A stretch of 64,000 nt of DNA from positions 18,001-82,000 of the forward strand of contig JAWZYU010000714.1 in the NCBI GenBank assembly GCA_038380435.1. The letters are read 5' to 3'. Origin of the DNA: Ryuthela nishihirai (taxonomy: Eukaryota; Arthropoda; Arachnida; Araneae; Heptathelidae). The notes under the pieces were generated by a model. It was not told where the DNA came from. It saw only the letters and a program-made list of their open reading frames with translations, and searched no databases. A program made the position numbers and the translations under genes. The number at the start of each line of letters is the position of its first letter. Position 1 is the stretch's first letter. Below, piece by piece: positions 47,562 to 57,856 of the stretch.

Positions 47562-47773
47562 TTACCTCTGAGGGGTTCTTTTTTTGTACATAATTGGCTA
47601 AGGAAAGTTGTCTCGGAGAAAGTAGGGGGGGGGGGGGGAATACTGTGGACAGGAGATAGAGGGTATCCTCCCGTCAAGGCCATCCAGCGTGTTCTTTAAC
47701 GTTCATAGAGCTTGGCTATCGTGCACAAGGAACCACAGCTTAACATCACATCCAATGGAAGGCGGCTTTTCTT
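47562..47773 (-). mobile_element. tRNA-SINE fragment, degraded
   Basis: Tail and partial body with a long G-run (near 47625). Ends where a half MITE begins. Confidence 0.6.
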
Positions 47774-47887
47774 CGTGTTACGTGAGACGAAAGTTGCCAG
47801 ATCACTAATTTCTAAAAAAATCGTTGCCAGATTTTTTTCTGAATTCTGTAATCTACCATAATGTTCGGATACTTTTTTGAGCGACTG
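47774..47887. mobile_element. Tc1-type MITE, right half only
   Basis: One arm of the palindrome, from CTTCGTGTTACGTGA to GAGCGACTG at 47887, followed by TA. The left arm is missing. Confidence 0.75.
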
Positions 47888-47998
47888 TACCGGAAAGGGA
47901 TTTGGATGGAAAAATGTATAGAGTGATCTCTTTCTTTCGCGAAAATAATTTCGTTAAAAAAAAGCACTTTCAGCAGTCATTTCATTAGGTGAGTTCCT

Positions 47999-48600
47999 TG
48001 TTATGTCAATAGCAACTCAGATACAGAACACAATAATATCTTAAGCTTTTTATTTATCTATTTTGTTTATTAGCTATTTATTTAATTTAATTATTATATA
48101 ATAAATTTTTATGAAAAAATGTTACTGCTGATAATTTAGAAATCTCATTCAAATCCATCCAAATCTCGATTATTTTTTTTAACAATATTCGATATTCGTC
48201 TAGTATTTAAAGAGTTGTGAAAGATAGAATACTTAACAGCAGGAATGTCAGTTTAAATAGCTGATTTTAAAAGTTAATTTAAAGTGGTTAAAACGGAAGC
48301 AATAACCGTTATGCTAAATTTTACTAAGATGTGTAAGAGCGTTTTTAGAGTTCGAGTAATTATTGATTTAATTTTCATCAGTTTCGAATATCTTTCTGCA
48401 GAACGAGTTAATTCGTTAAATATTTGAAGAGTAACTTCCATTACTCTTCAAATATTGAACTAAAATTGTTGAAAATCGAGATTGAGAGAAATTGGAATGA
48501 GGAGCTTTAAATTATCTTCATTCACATTTTTCAATAAAAAATTATTTAAGAAGTTACTGAATTTTGAATCTCAGTTGTTATTGACATAAGATGGAACTAT
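47999..48600. mobile_element. Fold-back element, diverged relative of 5394-5968
   Basis: Ends TTATGTCAATAGCAACTCAG and an inverse near 48571-48594. Shares interior phrases with 5394-5968 (AATCGAGAT, TTTTCAATAA-like). A perfect 16-bp hairpin (48419-48434 and 48441-48456) sits inside the right arm. Confidence 0.5.
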
Positions 48601-48817
48601 ATCTAATAAAGCGACCATAATATTAGAATATTAAAAAATGTAGAAAAAATTATATTTTTTGACCTTTTTTGGTATTTCCAAAGAATTTCACAATTATACA
48701 TATTAATAAAAGCCTTCGTCGTTGCCGAGTGGTTATCGAGATTAGATACTGACCAAAAGCACCCTGATAAGGTATGGATCTTTTTTGTCTTTCTGTTAAT
48801 CAGTTTAATACAGCACA

Positions 48818-48879
48818 GAGGAAGGCGAGATCCTAGCAGATAAGACTCTTGAGGAAGGCGAGATCCTAGCAGATAAGAC
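48818..48879. repeat. 33-bp tandem duplication
   Basis: GAGGAAGGCGAGATCCTAGC.. occurs at 48818-48846 and 48851-48879. Just upstream (48730-48750) is an isolated class-II-tRNA-like A box (TTGCCGAGTGGTTA), suggesting a decayed SINE. Confidence 0.75.
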
Positions 48880-48893
48880 AACACAGGAAAGTA

Positions 48894-49063
48894 CAGTCGG
48901 TCAAAAAAGCATCCGAACACTATGGTAGATTACAGAATTCAGAAAAAATATCTGGCAACGATTTTTTTAGAAAGCAGTGATCTGGCAACCTTCGTGTCAC
49001 GTGACACGAAGGTTGCCAGATCACTAATTTCTAAAATATATCGTTGCCAGATATTTTTTCTGA
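48894..49063. mobile_element. Tc1-type MITE, left part, cut by the LINE
   Basis: Starts CAGTCGGTCAAAA after TA (48892-48893). The palindrome is complete up to TTTTTTCTGAA, where LINE sequence begins. The counterpart right segment is at 51417-51675. Confidence 0.75.
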
Positions 49064-51390
49064 AAGAATATGATTGATTACATATTAATTAACAGCAAAT
49101 GGACTAGTTCTGTTAGGAATACCAGGGCATATAGGGGAGCTGAAATTGGATCTGACCATTACCTTGTTAAAAGTATGTTGCAACTTAAACTTAAAAAGTG
49201 TTGTGCTAGGGTTAAAAAATTTACTTTTAATACTGAAGCTCTGAAAGATCCAGTTATAGCCAAAGCTTACCATGATAGGTTACTTAGTCATTATGACAGT
49301 CATGGTTTGCTTAATACTGAAGTTGAGGAAGAATGGGATCATTTTAAACAGGCTTTTTTGGACACTAACAGTACTCTTTTAGGAAAAAAGGAGCAGAAGA
49401 GGCAAAATTATCTGAGTGATAAGGCACTTGAGCTTATTTCGGAAAGAAAGAACTGCAGGAATGCCCTTAATCAATACCCTACTAGTCCTAATAGAAAGCA
49501 TTACAGAGACCTTAATAAACTTGTAAAGGATCAGTTAGCTGCTGATAAAAATTTTTGGCTTGATGGTTTGGCTGACAAAGCCGAGGAAGCAGTTAGACAG
49601 CACAACAGCAGAGAGCTGTACCAGATAGTTAATGTTTTGTGTGGTAGAAAACGGACAGGCATACAAGGATTGAAGGATAAACAAGGTAAGGTTATAGAAG
49701 GGGAGGATTCTGTCATGGCTAGGTGGGCTGAGCATTTCAGTGATGTTCTAAACAATGTAGTTAGTTCTACTCCCATTGTTTGCAATGATGATAGATGCAT
49801 TGGTGGCTTTAATGTTGGCTCTATAACACAATCTGAAGTTAGTTTGGCTGTTTCTAAACTTAAACTTCATAAATCCCCAGGGGTAGATGAAATTACTACG
49901 GAAATGCTTAGAGCTGGGAATGTTTCGGTTACCACTTGGATGACTGAAATTCTGAATCTCTTTTATGATAAAGGCATGGTTCCTAAGGATTTTACCAGAG
50001 CTATTGTTATCCCTATTTTCAAAAAAGGTGATCGCAGTTCTTGTGATAACTATAGGGGTATCAGCCTACTCTCTGTTCCAGGTAAAGTTCTTTCCATGAT
50101 TGTGCTTAATAGAATTAAGAATCTGGTTGACAGGCAATTGCGTGATGAGCAATGTGGATTCAGAAGTGGTAGGGGATGTGTAGATCAGATATTTTCACTT
50201 AGGCAGATTCTTGAGAAATGTTTAGAGTTTCAGAAACCTTTGGTTGCTAGCTTTGTTGATTTCAAAAAGGCTTTCGACTCTGTTGATCGTCATAATTTGT
50301 GGTTGATTGTGAGATCATATGGTATACCAGACAAGTTAGTTAACATTATGAAAGCTCTCTATAATAACACTGAGTCGTGTGTGAGAGTTGTTAAGGCTTG
50401 TAGCAATTGGTTTAGCATTACTTCTGGTGTTCGACAAGGGTGCATTTTGTCTCCTTTTCTCTTTAGCTTGGTTATTGATTATGTTATGCGAAATTCACTT
50501 CAAGGGAAAGATTTTGGCCTTAAATAGGCTGGAGATAGGAAAATTTCTGATTTAGATTATGCTGATGATTTAGCCCTTCTGGCAAACGATGTTGATGAGA
50601 TGAACTCTTTCATTCGAGCCGTTGATGAGACTGGTAGTAGAGTAGGTTTGGTTATAAACAGAGAGAAAACTAAAGTGATGAAAATTGGTCAGGCAGGCTG
50701 TGATTCAGTTAATCTGAATGGTTGCAGTCTTGAGCAGGTGTCACAGTTTAATTATCTTGGGAGCTATGTAACAGATAATGGTGATGTGCGGCATGAGATT
50801 AACAGACGAATAGGGATTGCTGCTGGGACTTTTAAGAATCTATGGAGAGTGTGGAGAAATAGGCGTATACACCTAAAGACTAAAATTAGACTGTATAATA
50901 GTTTGGTTCTTTCTAGGGTTAGTTATGGTAGTGAAACTTTTAACTACCATAACTTTTTTTTTTAAAAAAGTATTTGTAAACAAGATAACAGGAAACTAGA
51001 TGCTTTTGATTCCAGATGCTTACGCAATATCTTGGGCATTAGGTGGTTCAACTTTGTAACTAATGATGAGATTAGGAAAAGGAGTTTGCAACCTCCTTTA
51101 AGCAGCATATTGTGCAGAGAGAGACTCCGTTGGTTTGGCCATGTTGCCCGTATGAATAATTATAGATTGGCGAATAGGGTTATGAACAGTGTGCCTAAAG
51201 GCCTCAGAAAGAAGGGGAGACCTAGGATGCGGTGGGCAGACAATGTCAAACAGGACCTTGTTAGAATTGGTGTGCAGTGGCCAGATGCAGTAGATGTAGC
51301 TCAGGATAGACTTGCTTGGAGAACTAAATTGCACGGTCTGGTTGGACCTCCGTAGCCCATGGCTGCTTGAGGATGATGATGATGATGATG
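49064..51390 (+). mobile_element. RTE-like non-LTR retrotransposon, 5'-truncated
   Basis: One reading frame from 49070 to 51355, broken by two stops, encodes the end of an endonuclease, a reverse transcriptase and a C-terminal domain. The 3' end is a (GAT)n run at about 51372-51390, typical of RTE-type elements. It separates two pieces of a composite MITE. Clade assignment is by overall look (C-terminal GRPRMRW motif, simple-repeat 3' end) and could be a sister clade. Confidence 0.85.
49070..51355 (+). pseudogene. Reverse transcriptase/endonuclease polyprotein, dead
   Basis: Residues about 1-30 keep the last endonuclease motif (SDHYLV). RT motif A (FVDFKKAFD) lies near residue 395, motif B (RQGCILSPFLFSL) near 455, and motif C (DYADDLALL) just after an in-frame TAG at 50525-50527, where the family usually has Trp. 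A second in-frame stop, TAA at 50963-50965, follows a T/A-rich tract that replaces the usual sequence after SYGSET. The tail has LRWFGHVARM and GRPRMRW. The endonuclease N-terminus is missing. Codon phase is kept throughout, so decay is recent. Confidence 0.88.
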
Positions 51391-51414
51391 TAGGTGGTCA
51401 CATTATTTTGATAC
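51391..51414. repeat. Half of a small fold-back repeat
   Basis: TAGGTGGTCACATTATTTTG.. matches one arm of the 77-bp palindrome at 57857-57933. It lies exactly between the LINE end and the MITE segment. Confidence 0.6.
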
Positions 51415-51416
51415 TA

Positions 51417-51675
51417 GATCGTGTGGGCTCACTCACGGAAATATTGAGCGTGTGCAGTTACCGTTCACAGCAAACTGGAGCGTGTGCAGTAACTGCACAC
51501 GCTCCAGTTTGCTGTGAACGGATATCTGGAGCGTGTACAGTTGCTGTACACGCTCCAGATATATTTCCTGAATTCTGTAATCACGTGACACGAAGGTTGC
51601 CAGATCACTAATTTCCAATTTTTTTTTTGAATTCTGTAATCAACCACAGCGTTCGGATACTTTTTTGAGCGACTG
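51417..51675. mobile_element. Composite Tc1-type MITE, right part
   Basis: Stacked hairpins of GAGCGTGTGCAGT and TTCACAGCAAACTGG type, then the short-form arm, ending GAGCGACTG at 51675 followed by TA. The layout equals the right part of 4133-4747 and the inverse of the centre of 57399-57804. Confidence 0.75.
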
Positions 51676-51734
51676 TACCATACCTTATCCGAAACTCTAA
51701 CCAGATTCCCTTGTTTCCCTTCATTGATTTCCTT

Positions 51735-51812
51735 GTTTATGGCTTATTAAACTGCCAGGCTCATGTCAGACCTCTGTGGCAAGTAACTGCTTGAAAATAA
51801 ATAAATAAATAC
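51735..51812 (+). mobile_element. 3' end of a class-II-tRNA SINE, plus strand
   Basis: GACCTCTGTGGCAAG..CTGCTTGA followed by (AAAT)n. Inverted relative of the next element. Confidence 0.6.
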
Positions 51813-51814
51813 CC

Positions 51815-52005
51815 CCTCAAGCAGCTGCTTGCCACAGAGGTCTGACAGGAGCCTGTCAGTTTATATGCCACAGTAGGAGATCTGAGAGGATGGCAGGACC
51901 TCAGCAGAAAAACGACACACACATCCATGCCTAAATTCCGGGGCTCGAACCCAGGTCCCTTAGATCAGTAGCCAAGCGTGCTAACCACTCGGCCACGGGA
52001 CGGCT
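51815..52005 (-). mobile_element. SINE with class-II (Leu/Ser-like) tRNA head
   Basis: On the minus strand the head CCGTCCCGTGGCCGAGTGG holds a class-II A box (TGGCCGAGTGG); GGTTCGAGCCC is the B box. The body ends GACCTCTGTGGCAAGCAGC. It is a different family from the main SINE. CCCCTCAAG and its inverse CTTGAGGGG lie at the two ends. Confidence 0.7.
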
Positions 52006-52212
52006 TGAGGGGTAATTTATTTATATGTTAATACCCACAGAAAAAAAATTCTACTTTAGGATCAAAGGATATCTCTAATTAACACTCATTATATATTTTG
52101 ACACTCTTTGGTCTTCCGATCTCAGACTTTCCTTCGTGATGACCAATTCTACAGTCTCATAGAGTAATAATACGAGGCATTTTATTTTAAATTCTGATAC
52201 ATATAAACTTAC

Positions 52213-52413
52213 ATTTTTTCCCGTACTTGACGGGTCCTTTACATTCACAGAAAGGACATTCTGTCTCAGACTCGGGATACTTAATACGACAACCACGGCG
52301 GCACCTTGGTGGGTCACAGATTGGTCTGCACACGCAACTGTCACAGCCATCCTTACTTGGTCGAAGAGAACACATGGGACCTTTTGACCGACATTCCTCA
52401 GCAGATGAACACG
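52213..52413 (-). CDS. Gene B exon: two antistasin-like modules (most C-terminal coding exon)
   Basis: A 201-bp exon, phase 1 to phase 1, with acceptor TTTCTAAATCAG and donor AAAT|GTAAGTTT. It encodes 67 residues with 12 cysteines: CSSAEECRSKGPMC..GCDSCVC and CDPPRCRRGC..CPFCEC, then a Lys-rich end (KGPVKYGKK). The first module has longer inter-cysteine gaps than its sisters (x5, x6) and the second a shorter one (x3), so this is the most diverged repeat of the gene. The next acceptor in phase appears to be 46204, which gives an immediate stop. Alternatively it might splice on to 39560 and join the two loci into one gene. Confidence 0.75.
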
Positions 52414-52509
52414 CTGATTTAGAAAGAAAATGAAATTAATTACACAAGGATGATTAAATTTGTTTACAACTTTAAATCTGCGAATTTACGTTGATACTTT
52501 TACACTTAT

Positions 52510-52802
52510 GTTCTTGGCTGTCTTCGTTTGTCAGTATTATTAGTTTCTTAAACACACAGAAAACAAAAATATTTGGTTTTGCCATAAGTGGGATTCGAAC
52601 CCACGTCTCCAGGAAACATGCTTGTTATGCTACCACTACACCACCAATGGCTAACCTTTCCTCAGCTTGTGTGACCTTATAAACTTTTCGAATTTTTTTT
52701 TGATTCGCACAGTGGCGCCATCTATCCGGGAAGTGGATAACTCTGTTGCCTCATATAGATGGAATTAATATTTGTCACTTACGCCCATGGCGTTAAATCA
52801 AT
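52510..52802 (-). mobile_element. Second tRNA-containing repeat family, copy 2
   Basis: Inverted relative of 40263-40545, with the same order (body, then tRNA-like module, then AT-rich tail). Confidence 0.7.
52581..52651 (-). tRNA. tRNA-like module (pseudo-tRNA), copy 2
   Basis: 71 nt, GCCATTGGTGG..CACTTATGGC. The T arm is perfect (GTGGG TTCGAAT CCCAC) and the A box is intact. As in copy 1, the anticodon loop lacks T33, so function is unlikely. Confidence 0.6.
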
Positions 52803-52951
52803 ACAGGGCATATCCTGTGATTCTTTACATAAATATTTATTTAAAAGAGATTTAAAACATTTTTCTGAGTTCTGTTCTAGAGTCACCAGGGATTCCACCC
52901 TAACAGGAGAAAGGTTTTGGAGTTTACAGGGTAAGTTGTACCTAAATTTGA

Positions 52952-53082
52952 AGTGCTGGAGTTGACTCAGTCGGTATGATACCAGGCGTGTAATCTGCAG
53001 TTCACAGGTTTGAGTCCCACATGGACAAGGTTTGAGATTTAACTCCGCAAAAAAGTGGCGCTCAGAAGTAAAACAGTCCAAT
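52952..53082 (+). mobile_element. tRNA-SINE with nearly whole body deleted
   Basis: Diverged head (TTGACTCAGTCGG, GGTTTGAGTCCC) joined after TCCGCAAAA to the tail GTGGCGCTCAGAAG. Perfect 11-bp target duplications CCTAAATTTGA (52941-52951 and 53083-53093). Confidence 0.85.
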
Positions 53083-53210
53083 CCTAAATTTGACCGACTG
53101 TTAAATCAACACCTCCTACAACAGAAGGCCTGTGAACCGAGTTATGACGTCAGCTTAAGTAGTCCTGTTATGTAGATAATTCTTATACATTTCTTTCTAT
53201 TATTATCGGT

Positions 53211-53406
53211 GGTGTACTTTTATACGAATGCTTATTTATAAATATACCTTATTTAGTGCTAATAGATTAGAATAATTTTTCTTCTAAGATAATTTTTTCT
53301 TAGAAACTTTTCTTTCTAAGATAACTGCTAATAAATCCAAATCTTCTTCTAAATAAGGTATATTTAATAATAAATATTAATAAAAAGATTATTTTAAAAG
53401 TACACC
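53211..53406. mobile_element. AT-rich fold-back element
   Basis: Ends GGTGTACTTTTA and its inverse. Arms of about 45 bp (for example AATATACCTTATTTAG with CTAAATAAGGTATATT) enclose AT-rich sequence with TTTCTAAGATAA repeats. Confidence 0.6.
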
Positions 53407-53879
53407 AGTAGTGAAATTTAAGTTTTTCAGAATCAAATGAGAGGATTCTCCCACATAGTGCACGGACCTTTCTTAACAGAATTTCCGTAAGAGAGGGGCG
53501 AAACGCACCGAGTGATTTCCGGAATAATAGTTTATGTTGAAGAAGAAGAGAACTTCTTACGGTGACGTCATAATTTGGCCCCCCAAATTTCTGTTATAGG
53601 AGGTGTTGGTTGAATAGAAAGGAGATGTTGGAAGTAGGTGAACGAAGTGTAGGATTTAGTTTCTATATTTTTAAAATTAATAAAACTAATTTACAATGAG
53701 CAATTCAAAAGACATTTTTATAATATTATCAAGGTTTAACTTCAAAAATCTTTCCTTTAATAATATTTACGTTCAGTGCTTTTTATGAATCATTGTTTTG
53801 GACGAACTTTGATTGCAATAGTTACTACGACGAAAAATCTGTCTAATTTTAAATGTATATCTGTACCATAACATGAATA
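53407..53879. other. Intronic AT-rich stretch
   Basis: Nothing recognised. Confidence 0.35.
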
Positions 53880-53993
53880 ATAATATTATGATGCCAAAAA
53901 ATATTACCTATTGTGATGCCAATAAATATTATGATGCAAAAACCATTACCTATTGTGATGCCAATAAATATTATGATGCAAAAACCATTACCT
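53880..53993. repeat. 42-bp tandem repeat, about 2.5 copies
   Basis: Copies of ATTGTGATGCCAATAAATAT.. start at 53910 and 53952; a partial copy precedes them. Confidence 0.8.
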
Positions 53994-54138
53994 AGGAAGA
54001 TATTTAATCTAATTGTAAACGGTTAAATGAGGACATTTTCACTATAGGACAACTCTTAGTTTTAAATATATGATTATGTTTCCTTATTGAAAGTGGGCCA
54101 TATCACCCACCACGCTTTGAGAATGCTGGCAATGATGG

Positions 54139-54525
54139 GTTTGGGTTGTTTTACCTCTGAGCGGCACTTTTTTGCACACAATGGGCTAAATGGCCAGGTC
54201 ACATGAACCCCGAAGGCTCAGAGAAGGTTGGGGGAGGGGACCCACTGGAACAGCTGTTGGGAGATAGATGGTAGTCTCCCGTCAAGGCCATCCAGCGTGT
54301 TCTTTAACGTGCACAGGGTATGACTCTCCCGCACACGGGGCTACGGCTTAACGTCCCGTCCGACGGACGGCGGCCTTTCCAAGCCCATCGGTGTCCCCTA
54401 CTGACCGTGCGCAGGGCGGGGAATTTTGCGGAGATAAATCTCAACGCTGACCCACTGGGACTCGAACCTGGGAACTACAGAATACGAGCCTGGAGCACTA
54501 CCGACTGAGCCACTCCCGCCCCAAA
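54139..54525 (-). mobile_element. tRNA-SINE, full length
   Basis: Near-perfect 12-bp target duplications TGGCAATGATGG (54127-54138) and TGGCAATGAAGG (54526-54537). Confidence 0.9.
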
Positions 54526-54836
54526 TGGCAATGAAGGCAAATATTATTAAAATTGTATACATTTCATGGATATTTCAAGAAATTTTTGAAATACCTCTAA
54601 AACGGAGGTGAATATTTATACTGCAATGGAAATCGGGTAATTTCCCCTCCTCCGCCTCCTTTTTTTTTTTTATCTTTTTCCTGCTCGATTGAGTCACTTG
54701 CCCCCCCCCCCCACCCCCTTTATAATATTTTTCTAGCTTCCGGTCTGGTCCCAACACTTGTTTTGTTCGAATTATTTTATCATTTGGTAAAAACAAACAA
54801 GCCGAATAATTGAACACTCTCTAAGAAATATAAAAA

Positions 54837-55216
54837 CACTTGATGTCTTTTATTCTAGATGTTTACGCAATATCTTGGACATAAGGTGGTTTGAGTATGT
54901 AACTAACAATAAGAATAGATGAAGGTGTTTCAACCATCATCATCAGCATCTTGTGTGGGGAGAGACTGCATTGATTTGGCCATGTTCTCCGGATGCAGAA
55001 TTACATATTAGGTTATAGAATAATGAACAGCATGCCTAATGACCTCAGAAAAAGAGATAGACCTAGATTGTAATAGGCGGACAATGTCAAACAGGACCGT
55101 GTTAGAACTGGCCTGTAGTGACCAAATGCAACAGCCGCAGCTCAGAACACACATATATGTATAGCTATATTTCACAGTTAGGTGGACCTCTGTAGCACAC
55201 GGCTGCTTGAGGATTA
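54837..55216 (+). pseudogene. RTE-like LINE 3' fragment, heavily decayed
   Basis: Aligns with 50998-51370 of the LINE in this window (for example TTACGCAATATCTTGG, TTTGGCCATGTT, GACAATGTCAAACAGGACC), with many indels and stops. Ends GGCTGCTTGAGGATTATG. Confidence 0.85.
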
Positions 55217-55344
55217 TGCGTGTGCTTATCTACAATTTTCTGTTACTTAACATATTAAATGACCAAGGCTCAATGATCGAAAATATTGCATCACTCTACT
55301 GTTTGCTATACACTGATATTTGTTTCGACGAGCCGTGAAGCGTT

Positions 55345-55728
55345 GGGGCGGTGGTGGCTCAGTCGGTAGCGCGCCAGGCTCGTAATCTGTAGTTCCCAGG
55401 TTCGAGTCCCAGCTGGGTCAGCGTTGAGTTTTATCTCAGCAAAATTCCCCGCCCTACCCACGGTCAGTAGGGGACACCGATGGGCTTGAAAAGGCCGCCG
55501 TCCGTCGGATGGGACGTTAAGCCGTGGCCCCGTGTGCGGGAGAGCCATACCCTGTGCACGTTAAAGAACACGCTGGATGGCCTTGACGGGAGGCTACCAT
55601 CTGTCTCCCAACAGCTGTTCCAGTGGGTCCCCTCCCCCAACCTTCTCTGAGCCTTCGGGGTCCATGTGACCTGGCCATTTAGCCCATGGTGTGCAAAAAA
55701 GTGCCGCTCAGAGGTAAAACAACCCAAC
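55345..55728 (+). mobile_element. tRNA-SINE, full length
   Basis: Perfect 12-bp target duplications CCGTGAAGCGTT (55333-55344 and 55729-55740). Sits 110 bp from the donor of the next exon. Confidence 0.92.
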
Positions 55729-55837
55729 CCGTGAAGCGTTTGTGTTGGACTACATGGTGAAAAACAAATTTCATCGTAGATTTAAATCGTCGCTACTCAT
55801 TTAAATACGTTTATCAAAAAGACTGTTTAGTACTTAC

Positions 55838-56029
55838 CAGGCTCCTGTTTGCATTCACAAGAAGGGCAAGGTTCACCAGGAAGCTGTTTAATCTCGCATC
55901 CCGGTTCATCGCACTTCGGAGGAGAACATAGAGGTTCACCACAGTGGCAAGACGGGCATCCGTTGGGGGTTAATACTTCCCGGCATCCAGCAGAACATTT
56001 CACAGGATCACAACCCGGTAAAGGGCGAT
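55838..56029 (-). CDS. Gene B exon: two antistasin-like modules (duplicate of the 59.7-kb exon)
   Basis: A 192-bp exon, phase 1 to phase 1; acceptor TTTGTCTCAGCAG, donor CCTG|GTAAGTA. It encodes 64 residues: RPLPGCDPVKC..GCPSCHC and CSPPKCDEPGC..CPSCEC, 12 cysteines in all. The second module is identical in protein to that of the exon at 59690-59878, and the DNA differs at only a few bases there. The first module differs in its loop (LTPNG against TSPTG, and one extra residue before the second module). This points to a recent exon duplication followed by change, or gene conversion, focused on one module. Confidence 0.83.
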
Positions 56030-56040
56030 CTGCTGAGACA

Positions 56041-56368
56041 AAAATGTCTTTTAATATCAGTTGAGAAGAATATTAACATAAGATCACAAATTATCTCTAA
56101 TTAACGATCTATGGATTATATCAATAGCATAACAAAAATATTTAGAATGAAAGAGGATTTGAAAAAGTTGGTTGTTGTAAATTGGAGAACTAATGATTTG
56201 TTAAGAATAGAATTTCTTTAAAGTGGAAGGGGATGGTTGAATCTCCAATTCTCTCACTCCTTTGACTACGTCATTATTTTGTATATTGAACCGAAGTGAC
56301 TTCTCAGATTTCTAAACTTTGACAAAAACTAAGCAAATTTCTCTTACCCATTCCTATCTGCATCAGCG
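56041..56368. other. Gene B intron stretch
   Basis: No repeat recognised. Confidence 0.35.
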
Positions 56369-56561
56369 CGGGGCGGGGGTGGCTCAGTCAGTAGTGCGCC
56401 AGGCTCGTAATCTGTATTCCCAGGTGCGAGTCCCAACTGGGTCAGCGTTGAGATTTATCTCCGCAAAATTCCCCACCCTGCCCACGGTCAGTAGGGGACA
56501 CCGATGGGCTTGGAAAGACCGCCGTCCGTCAGCTGGGACGTTAAGCCGTGGCCCCGTGTGC
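56369..56561 (+). mobile_element. tRNA-SINE, 3'-truncated
   Basis: Head and first half only, ending GTGTGCGAGAAC. The 3' tail is absent, which is unusual because retroposition starts there; a later deletion is likely. A hairpin with 12-bp arms (TAAACGACGATT, 56570-56581 and 56597-56608) follows immediately. Confidence 0.8.
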
Positions 56562-56608
56562 GAGAACTTTAAACGACGATTACAAAGGATTTTTGCAATC
56601 GTCGTTTA

Positions 56609-57396
56609 TTGTCTCTGTCTTTGTCTGGATTTATTGGTGCTAGAAATTTAAATTCCGATAGTTCAAAGGGTTTAAGGGCCTAATGGGGTATCGATAGCAA
56701 CGATCTGATGATCTCTTACCACCTGGGGAATGGGGAGGACTAACACAACTTTTTCGTTTTAAGGGATTAAATAAAAAAATATCTTTTGAATTGGGGAAGT
56801 AAGAGTGAAATATTGGTATTTACGTTTCCCGAATCATCTATTAGTTTTAATTTTCACTGTGAGAGGGTGAGAAAGTCAAAAAATGGCAAACTTCATTTCT
56901 AAAAAAGCAAAACAGGAGCTTTCCGTATTTGCCAGAGACCATAATTATTCTTCTAGTCAAAAATAATGATGATAATGGGCCAGAAAGCCATCTCAATTAT
57001 TATTAGTTATCAAAATGTCTTCAGTTTTATGTAAATTGATTAATACTGTACGTCGTTACGAATCCTTTATTATTATTTTCAGAGGAGAACATTTATCTGT
57101 ATATAATTTCCACTTTATATATATAGACACACATTGAAACACAATTTATTAAACACACTGTGCTCATTCACAAGCCTGCCTTAATCTGCCCGAGTATTGC
57201 GGACAGTAGAAATCTCTTGCGGCCTATAAGTAGGTAAGATACCTGCTGTATAGCTAACCTCCGACTGTTAGGACGGGTAAATACGGCAACCTCAGCGAGG
57301 TCAATCGTGGGCAGAGAGTCGGTGCAAGGAAGATGGGGTGGTCCATATCGCGACTGCAGAGCGTCTGGGATTTCTGCATGCGACTGTTGCATGGGT
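56609..57396. other. Gene B intron stretch, unassigned
   Basis: A minus-strand frame at 57168-57392 has no recognised family. Nothing else seen. Confidence 0.35.
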
Positions 57397-57398
57397 TA

Positions 57399-57804
57399 CA
57401 GTCGCTCAAAAAAGTATCCGAAAGCTATGGTAGATTACAGAATTCAGAAAAAATATCTGGCAACGTTTTTTTTAGAAATTAGTGATCTGGCAACCTTCGT
57501 GTCACGTGATTACAGAATTCAGGAAAAATATCTGGTGCGTGTACAGCAACTGTACACGCTCCAGTTACCGTTCACAGCAAACTGGAGCGTGTGCAGTAAC
57601 TGCACACACTCCAGTTTGCTGTGAACGGTAACTGCACACGCTCAATATTTCCGTGAGTGAGCTCACACGATCTGTGATCTGGCAACCTTCGTGTCACGTG
57701 ACACGAAGGTTGCCAGATCACTAATTTCTAAAAAAATCGTTGCCAGATATTTTTTCTGAATTCTGTAATCAACCATAGTGTTCGGATATTTTTTTGAGCG
57801 ACTG
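57399..57804. mobile_element. Composite Tc1-type MITE, complete long form
   Basis: Outer ends CAGTCGCTCAAAAAAG and its inverse with TA flanks (57397-57398 and 57805-57806). Inside are three nested hairpin modules, among them GCGTGTACAGCAACTGTACACGC and the CAGCAAACTGG/CCAGTTTGCTG pair, then the short-form arm. This is the only long copy with both ends intact. Confidence 0.85.
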
Positions 57805-57856
57805 TACAAGGACTACTGCTGACAAGCCATAAGGCCTAATGGGGTAATCTATGTAA

